This document shows, in pieces, positions 58,891-64,000 of a DNA stretch of 64,000 nt. The stretch's first letter is position 1, and each line of letters starts with the position of its first letter. The stretch is from Nannocystis pusilla. Lineage in GTDB: Bacteria > Myxococcota_A > Polyangia > Nannocystales > Nannocystaceae. A program made the position numbers and the translations under genes. Location of the stretch: contig NZ_JAIRAU010000031.1 of NCBI RefSeq assembly GCF_020073745.1, forward strand, positions 162,184-226,183, in the 5' to 3' direction. The notes beneath the pieces were generated by a model. The model was given only the letters and a program-made list of their open reading frames with translations. It ran no database searches and had not been told where the DNA came from.

Positions 58891-60171
58891 TCACCCGCGC
58901 ACCGCCGGCACCGCCGCCGGCGTGCGGAAGAACAGGCTCGGCAGGTAGCTGCGGCGGGCGCCCTCGGCGAGGCGCAGGTCGGGCAGCGCGGCGCGCAGCG
59001 CCTGCATGCCGACGCGCACCTCGAGGCGGGCCAGGCTCGCCCCCAGGCAGCTGTGGATGCCCCAGCCGAACCCGAGGTGGCGGGCGCCGTTCGGCCGGTC
59101 GAGGTCGAAGCGCAGCGGGTCGGGGAACACGCGGGCGTCGTAGTTGGCCGCGCCGAAGAACGTCATCACGGTCGCGCCGGCGGGGATCTCGACGCCGCCG
59201 ATCGCCGTCGCGCGGGTCGTGTGGCGCGGCTCCATCTGCACCGACGCGTGCATGCGCAGCGTCTCCTCGGTGGCGGCCTGCAGCAGGGCCGCGTCCTCGC
59301 CGACGCGGCGCCACAGCTCGGGCTCGCCGAGCAGCGCGAACAGCAGCGAGCCCATCAGGCTGGCCGACGTCTCGTAGCCGGCGAACAGCAGCACCACCAG
59401 GTGCGAGATCATCTCTTCGGTCGTGAGCGAGTCCTCGCCCTCGCGCGCGCGCAGCAGCGCCGAGATCAGATCGTCGGCCGGCTGAGCCCGGCGCTTGCCG
59501 ATCAGCTCGGCGTAGTAGCGCTGGTAGGCGACGAACCCGTCGGCCGCGGCCAGCTTGCCCGCCGCGTCGACCGTCGGGTCGTAGAGCCGGAACCAGTCGT
59601 CCTGCCAGGCCTTGAGCTGCGGCATGTCCTCGTAGGGCACGCCGACCAGCGCCGCGATCACCTTCATCGGCAGCTTGAACGTGAAGTCGCGCATCAGCTC
59701 GAGCTCGGGCGGGCCGGCGGCGAGCTCGGCCGCCAGCTCGCCGGCGAAGCGGCGGATCTGCGGCTCCATCGCGGCCACGCGCGTCGGCGTGAACGCCTTC
59801 GAGAACAACAGGCGCGCGCGCGTGTGCGACGGCGGGTCGTTGTTGAACAGCCCCGGCGGCAGCGGAAACGTGCCCTGCTGCAGGCGCGCCAGCAGCTCGG
59901 GCGCGAACGGCACCATCGGCTCGAGCAGGCGCGCCGACGAGAACAGCGCCGGGTCGCGCAGCACGTGCATCACGTCGGCGTGACTCGTCACCAGGTAGGC
60001 GAAGAACTGCGGGCTGTAGGCCACCGGCGCGCGCGCGTGGGCCTCGACGTAGAAGCTGCGCGCGGGGTCCTCCTGATACACGGGCGAGAACGGCTGAAAC
60101 AGCCCGCCGACGGCGAGGCGCTCGGCCTCCGCGGGATCGGGCGACTGGGTCGGGCGGGCGTCGTCGGTCAT
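58891..60171 (-). CDS. Cytochrome P450, second of the pair
   Basis: 426 residues. I-helix AGYETSA, ExxR region EETLRMHASV, and haem ligand FGWGIHSCLGASLAR. It is a soluble bacterial P450 unrelated in detail to the neighbouring one (different I-helix and N-terminus). Start ATG 60171, following a GGGGCG sequence; the longer frame upstream is not P450-like. The divergent gene encodes an exported flavoprotein oxidase. Substrate unknown. Confidence 0.9.
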   Translation of the reverse strand: MTDDARPTQSPDPAEAERLAVGGLFQPFSPVYQEDPARSFYVEAHARAPVAYSPQFFAYLVTSHADVMHVLRDPALFSSARLLEPMVPFAPELLARLQQGTFPLPPGLFNNDPPSHTRARLLFSKAFTPTRVAAMEPQIRRFAGELAAELAAGPPELELMRDFTFKLPMKVIAALVGVPYEDMPQLKAWQDDWFRLYDPTVDAAGKLAAADGFVAYQRYYAELIGKRRAQPADDLISALLRAREGEDSLTTEEMISHLVVLLFAGYETSASLMGSLLFALLGEPELWRRVGEDAALLQAATEETLRMHASVQMEPRHTTRATAIGGVEIPAGATVMTFFGAANYDARVFPDPLRFDLDRPNGARHLGFGWGIHSCLGASLARLEVRVGMQALRAALPDLRLAEGARRSYLPSLFFRTPAAVPAVRG

Positions 60172-60515
60172 CGCCCCTGGAGGTACCAGAGTCGACGACC
60201 TGCCGGCAATCGCACGCCGACGCGCACGAGCGCTCGTGCATGTGCACCGACGCCCGCGTCCGCGGTCGTCGACGGGGCCGGGCGCACCCGGGTGCGGACA
60301 GATGACCGTGGATTTTGAGACATGTCCTTTGAGCCATGTCCCCGCGGGCACGCCTGTCAGCGCGGCGCTCACCCGCGGCGTTCGCATGAGACAGCGGCAC
60401 ACACGAATGCCGCGGACAGCGCGCTGGGACGGCCGTGGCGGCTCTGTTACCGTGTTCTGAGCGGCTGCGACGTACGCGCCGCATTGTACTCATCAGCGAT
60501 CGAGGAGCCTTTGAT
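60172..60515. other. Divergent intergenic region with a CATG array
   Basis: 344 nt between the P450 (minus) and the flavoprotein (plus) genes. Cores at 60321, 60335 and 60349, 14 nt apart (CATGTCC, CATGTCC, CACGCCT; spacers TTTGAGC, CCGCGGG). A GAGGAG ribosome-binding site lies before the flavoprotein ATG. No gene. Confidence 0.55.
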
Positions 60516-61985
60516 ATGACGATTCGTAACACCCGTCGAGCCTTCCTGCGCAGCGGCGCCGCCGCGGTCCCAGTCCTGGCCTTCAGCCCTTCGGCCCACG
60601 CCTGGCTGTCGTGCTCCGACGCGGCCGCCGACGCGATCGAGATCCCCGACCTCGACGGCGAGCTCCTCACCGCCCCGGCCGACCGCGCCGCCGCGGCCGA
60701 CGACTGGGGCCACATCGTCAGCGAGATGCCGCTCGCGGTGCTCGTGCCGGCCTCGGTCGACGACATCCGCAAGGCCGTCAAGTTCTGCCGCAAGCACTGC
60801 ATCAAGGTCGGGCCGATGAGCATGGTCGGCAACAGCCACAGCACGCAGGGCCAGTCGCAGGCCAAATGCGGGCTCGTGATCGACATGTCGGGCCTGTCGG
60901 AGATCCACGCGATCAACGCCGGCGACGCGGTCGTCGACGCCGGCGTGCGGTGGTTCGAGCTGCTGCAGCAGACCTTGCCGCTCGGCAAGAGCCCGCCGGT
61001 GCTCACCGACCACATCGACCTCAGCATCGGCGGCACGCTGTCGGTCGGCGGCATCGGCGGTCAGACCCCGCAGCACGGGCTGCAGGCCGACAACGCGCTC
61101 GAGCTGTGGGTCGTCACCGGCGACGGCGACCTCGAGGTCTGTTCGCCCACGCACAAGGCGACCCTGTTCAACAGCGTGCGCGGCGGCCTCGGTCAGTTCG
61201 GCGTCATCGTCAAGGCCCGCGTCAAGCTGATCGCCGTCAAGCCGCTCGCGCGCCACTACACCGCCGTCTACACCGACGCGGCCACGCTGCTCGCCGACCA
61301 GGTCGCGCTGATGAACGAGGGCCGCTTCGACTACGTGGAGGGCCTCGGCTTCCCGCAGCCCGACAACAGCTACGTGCTCACGATCGAGGCCGTCAAGTAC
61401 TTCGACGCCGGCGCGCCGCCCGACGACGCGGCGATGCTCGCCGGCCTCAACTTCATCCCCGGCACCGAGGCGGTCGACACCCTGCCGCTCTACGACTTCT
61501 TCGACCGCCTGGCGCCGATCGTCGCCTTCACCAAGATCACCGGCGAGTGGTACCTGCCCCACCCGCTCACCGACTTCTTCCTGCCGCTGTCCGAGGCCGC
61601 CGACTTCATCGAGTCGACCCTCGCCGAGACCCCCGCCGTCGACATCGGCTACGGCCCGGTGCTCATCTACCCGTTCCCGCGGGCCAAGGTGACCGCGCCG
61701 TTCATCCCGCTGCCGAGCGAGCCGGTGACCGTGCTGTTCTCCCTGCTGCGCTGGGCCCCGTCGGCCGACCCGGCGGTCGCCGCGGACCTCGTGGCCAAGA
61801 ACCGCGCCGTGTACGAGGGCGTGCGTGAGATCGGCGGCAAGCGCTACTCGATCGGCAGCGTCGAGCTCGACTTCGGCGACTGGCTCCTCCACTACGGCGC
61901 TCGCTGGCCGCAGTTCCTCGCTCGCAAGCTGATCTTCGATCCCACGAACACCCTGACTCCCGGCCAGGGCATCTTCCCGTGGTGA
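60516..61985 (+). CDS. Tat-exported FAD-linked oxidase, cytokinin-dehydrogenase-like
   Basis: 489 residues. Twin-arginine signal TRRAFLRSGAAAV. The FAD-binding PCMH domain reads MSMVGNSHSTQGQSQAKCGLVIDM, where the His before Ser could bind FAD covalently as in 'GHS' of cytokinin oxidases. This is followed by SIGGTLSVGGIGGQTPQHGLQADNALELWVVTGDG and NSVRGGLGQFGVIVKARVKL, the closest phrases I can name being those of plant/bacterial cytokinin dehydrogenases (VAO family). Substrate remains open: an amine or alcohol in the periplasm. Start ATG 60516 has a GAGGAG site; an upstream ATG at 60435 would bury the Tat motif. Confidence 0.85.
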   Translation: MTIRNTRRAFLRSGAAAVPVLAFSPSAHAWLSCSDAAADAIEIPDLDGELLTAPADRAAAADDWGHIVSEMPLAVLVPASVDDIRKAVKFCRKHCIKVGPMSMVGNSHSTQGQSQAKCGLVIDMSGLSEIHAINAGDAVVDAGVRWFELLQQTLPLGKSPPVLTDHIDLSIGGTLSVGGIGGQTPQHGLQADNALELWVVTGDGDLEVCSPTHKATLFNSVRGGLGQFGVIVKARVKLIAVKPLARHYTAVYTDAATLLADQVALMNEGRFDYVEGLGFPQPDNSYVLTIEAVKYFDAGAPPDDAAMLAGLNFIPGTEAVDTLPLYDFFDRLAPIVAFTKITGEWYLPHPLTDFFLPLSEAADFIESTLAETPAVDIGYGPVLIYPFPRAKVTAPFIPLPSEPVTVLFSLLRWAPSADPAVAADLVAKNRAVYEGVREIGGKRYSIGSVELDFGDWLLHYGARWPQFLARKLIFDPTNTLTPGQGIFPW

Positions 61986-62074
61986 GTGCGAACTCGGCGC
62001 CGCGCGCGGCCTCGCCCGCGCGCGCTCGCGTCGTGCACCCAGCGCGCGACGCGTCCGCTATCCTGGGGCCGCGC

Positions 62075-62500
62075 ATGAGCGAGTCGTTCATCCCCAAGGA
62101 CGCGCGTGGCGTCATCGACACCCGCACCGAACGCTTGTGGCTCCACCCTGACGGCTACGTCATCGCCGAGGTGCGGCCGGGCCTCGTCGCCGACCTCGAT
62201 GACGCGATCGCCAACGTCGCCGCCGTCGCCGAGCTGGCCGCCGGCAAGCCGCGGCCGCTGCTGCTCGACATGCGGGCGCACGCGAGCTCGGCCACCCGCG
62301 AGTGCCGCGACTACTACGCCGGCTCCGACGCCCAGCGCGTCAACCTCGCGGTGGCGATGCTGGTGCGCTCCAACGTCAGCCGCGTGATCGGCAACTTCTT
62401 CATCGGCCTCAACAAGACCCGCTTCCCGTTCCGCATGTTCGCCGACGTCGACGAGGCGATCGCCTGGCTGCGCAGCTTCATCGTCGCCGCCCCGAAGTAA
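62075..62500 (+). CDS. Small STAS/SpoIIAA-like protein, first copy
   Basis: 141 residues. The core (LWLHPDGYVIAEVRPG...DLDDAIANVAAVAELAAGKPRPLLLDMRAHASSATRECRDYY...RFPFRMFADVDEAIAWLRSFI) has the strand-helix order of small SpoIIAA/STAS-like 'DUF' proteins of myxobacteria. The following gene encodes a paralog with the same ending (PFPLRLFDRESDAVVWLKEQ). They lie just ahead of a histidine kinase gene and probably act with it in a signalling module. Confidence 0.72.
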   Translation: MSESFIPKDARGVIDTRTERLWLHPDGYVIAEVRPGLVADLDDAIANVAAVAELAAGKPRPLLLDMRAHASSATRECRDYYAGSDAQRVNLAVAMLVRSNVSRVIGNFFIGLNKTRFPFRMFADVDEAIAWLRSFIVAAPK

Positions 62501-62519
62501 CCGAGACGACGAGCCCACC

Positions 62520-62903
62520 ATGGAGCTGCGAGAGATCGTGACCCGCACCGAGCGGATCTGGCTCGAAGACGGGATCGTGCGCTGCGTCGTGCTGCCGACC
62601 GCGACGCACACGCTGAACGACGCCCACGAGAACTCCCGCGCCGTCGACGTGCTGGCCGGCGGGCGCAGGTTGCCGATGCTGCTCGACACCCGCGACTCCC
62701 GCGGCATCGACCGCGACGCCCGGCTCTACTACGTCCGCCCCGAGGCCGCCAACCGGCTGAGCGCGCTGGCCATGCTGATCGACTCGCAGGTCGGGCGGAT
62801 CTTCGGCAACTTCTACACCAACGTGCACCGGCCCCCCTTCCCGCTGCGCCTGTTCGACCGCGAGAGCGACGCGGTCGTCTGGCTCAAAGAGCAGGTCGTG
62901 TGA
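62520..62903 (+). CDS. Small STAS/SpoIIAA-like protein, second copy
   Basis: 127 residues, paralogous to the gene upstream: REIVTRTERIWLEDGIVRCVVLPTATHTLNDAHENSRAVDVLAGGRRLPMLLDTRDSRGIDRDARLYYVRPEAANRLSALAMLIDSQVGRIFGNFY. The stop codon overlaps the GTG start of the histidine kinase gene (GTGA), so the pair is translated together. Possible role: binding partner or antagonist of the kinase. Confidence 0.72.
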   Translation: MELREIVTRTERIWLEDGIVRCVVLPTATHTLNDAHENSRAVDVLAGGRRLPMLLDTRDSRGIDRDARLYYVRPEAANRLSALAMLIDSQVGRIFGNFYTNVHRPPFPLRLFDRESDAVVWLKEQVV

Positions 62904-63994
62904 CGGCGAACTCGTCAGGCAATCGGCCCGCCCGCGACGCGGCCAGGGACCCGAGCGACCCGCGGATCGCCGCCCTGCTGCGCGACGTCGCCGCGCTGGC
63001 GCCCGACGCCGGCGCGTTCGCCAGCGATCCCCGGGCCGCCGCCGAGACGGCGCTGCAGGTGGTCGCGGCCGAGCTGGCGGCCCTCCGCGCCTACCGCGAG
63101 CGGACCGAGCGGCAGATGGAGGAGCTGTTCAACACCGTGATCTCGTACGCCGCGCTCGACTACGACCGGCGCGTCCCGGTCCACGACGACAACGACGAGA
63201 TCATCAACGCGATGGCGATCGGCCTCAACATGATGGGCGAGGAGCTGTCGCACACGATGAAGGCCCTGGTCGCCGCCCGCGACGAGGCGCTGGCGGCCAG
63301 CCGGGCCAAGAGCGCCTTTTTGGCCAACATCAGCCACGAGCTGCGCACGCCGCTCAACGCGATCATCGGCTACGCCGAGATCATCCGCGAGGACCTGGTC
63401 GACGCCGGCCAGGACGCGCTGACCATCGACGTCGACCGCCTGCAGGTCGCCTCGCGCCACCTGCTCAACCTCATCCAGGACGTCCTCGACCTCGCGCGCA
63501 TCGAGGCCGGCCGCGTCGACGTGCGGCCCGAGCCGGTCGACCTGCACGTGCTCCTGCACGAGCTGCAGACCACCATGGCGCCCTCGGTCAAGGAGGCGGG
63601 CAACGTGCTCGACATGCACGTCGACCTGCCGCGCCCGCTGCTCCACACCGACCCGCTGCGGCTGCAGCAGATCCTCCTCAACATCCTCGGCAACGCCAAC
63701 AAGTTCACCGTCGACGGCCGGATCACCCTGTCGGCCGGCGAGCACCGCGAGCGCGGGCGCCTGTTCGTCGACATCGTCGTCGCCGACACCGGCATCGGCA
63801 TCCCCCCCGACAAGCTCGAGACGATCTTCGACGCCTTCACGCAGGTCGACGACACCGCGACCCGCCGCTTCGGCGGCACCGGCCTCGGCCTCGCCATCAG
63901 CCGGCGCCTGTGCGACCTGCTCGGCGGCACGATCAGCGTCACCAGCGAGCTGCGGCGCGGCTCGACCTTCCGCGTGCGTCTGCCGCTCGAGTGA
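62900..63994 (+). CDS. Soluble histidine kinase
   Basis: 364 residues from a GTG at 62900, which overlaps the upstream stop codon. An N-terminal region (about 1-125) has no transmembrane helix. HisKA follows with FLANISHELRTPLNAIIGYAEII (phospho-His in SHELRTPLN), then HATPase with N box LNILGNANKFT, G1 DTGIGIP, F box IFDAFTQVD and G2 GGTGLGLAIS. It ends at 63994, six bases from the window end; no response regulator is seen yet. The sensor input is probably the two small STAS-like proteins. Confidence 0.9.
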   Translation: MTANSSGNRPARDAARDPSDPRIAALLRDVAALAPDAGAFASDPRAAAETALQVVAAELAALRAYRERTERQMEELFNTVISYAALDYDRRVPVHDDNDEIINAMAIGLNMMGEELSHTMKALVAARDEALAASRAKSAFLANISHELRTPLNAIIGYAEIIREDLVDAGQDALTIDVDRLQVASRHLLNLIQDVLDLARIEAGRVDVRPEPVDLHVLLHELQTTMAPSVKEAGNVLDMHVDLPRPLLHTDPLRLQQILLNILGNANKFTVDGRITLSAGEHRERGRLFVDIVVADTGIGIPPDKLETIFDAFTQVDDTATRRFGGTGLGLAISRRLCDLLGGTISVTSELRRGSTFRVRLPLE

Positions 63995-64000
63995 CGCGGC

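Overview
The window is a very GC-rich bacterial chromosome segment, best explained as a myxobacterium of the Nannocystaceae type (Nannocystis/Enhygromyxa-like). This rests on a MYXO-CTERM-like C-terminus on a DUF2330 protein, an ADYC-domain lipoprotein with NG-pentapeptide repeats, about 15 Cys/Thr-rich lipoproteins, a Ser/Thr kinase fused to an AAA/TPR receptor, RsbR-like STAS proteins, and sterol genes (CYP51, Rieske oxygenase), which are rare in bacteria but known in this group. I saw no rRNA, tRNA, CRISPR array or transposase.

Layout. 0-4 kb: secreted lipoproteins, including the ADYC protein, and one broken ORF. 4.4-8.3 kb: a sterol cluster. CYP51, a TMEM97/EXPERA-like membrane protein and a Rieske oxygenase lie on the minus strand, the last two joined by an ATGA overlap. 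Divergent from CYP51 is a decayed gene that reads as a sterol C14-reductase (ERG24/TM7SF2 family). 8.4-10.2 kb: an AAA ATPase plus DUF4276-like pair resembling two-gene phage-defence modules. 10.4-17.2 kb: crotonase, small lipoprotein, minimal S24-type peptidase, a 668-residue protein whose first 280 residues follow the N-terminus of RNA polymerase beta' (RpoC), an immunity-like protein, AguB-type amidase and the DUF2330 protein. 17.3-21.4 kb: a giant kinase with a degenerate cyclase domain, AAA and TPR repeats. 21.8-27.5 kb: alpha carbonic anhydrase and a lipid-modification run (two fatty-acid desaturases, crotonase, CFA synthase, HTTM protein). 27.6-34.2 kb: tandem duplicated lipoproteins, a zinc dehydrogenase, and a glycosyltransferase with a glycogen-debranching-type hydrolase. 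34.3-45.2 kb: lipoproteins, MFS transporter, two STAS regulators, a HIT protein and an FGE-like lipoprotein. 45.3-54.8 kb: an orphan flavin halogenase-like protein, VOC protein, M15 peptidase, gamma carbonic anhydrase, a histone-H1-like-tailed protein and a Lon-family protease broken by one frameshift. 55-62 kb: TPR-thioredoxin lipoprotein, two P450s and a Tat-exported cytokinin-dehydrogenase-like flavoprotein. 62-64 kb: an operon of two small STAS-like proteins and a histidine kinase.

The most striking non-gene signal is a dispersed repeat family built from CATGYCC heptamers spaced exactly 14 nt apart (7-nt core, 7-nt spacer). It occurs in at least a dozen intergenic arrays and, as shorter copies, inside reading frames. 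Many copies form hairpins whose arms differ between loci but remain complementary, so structure is conserved rather than sequence. Several sit between convergent genes and probably act as bidirectional terminators or as a REP-like mobile palindrome.
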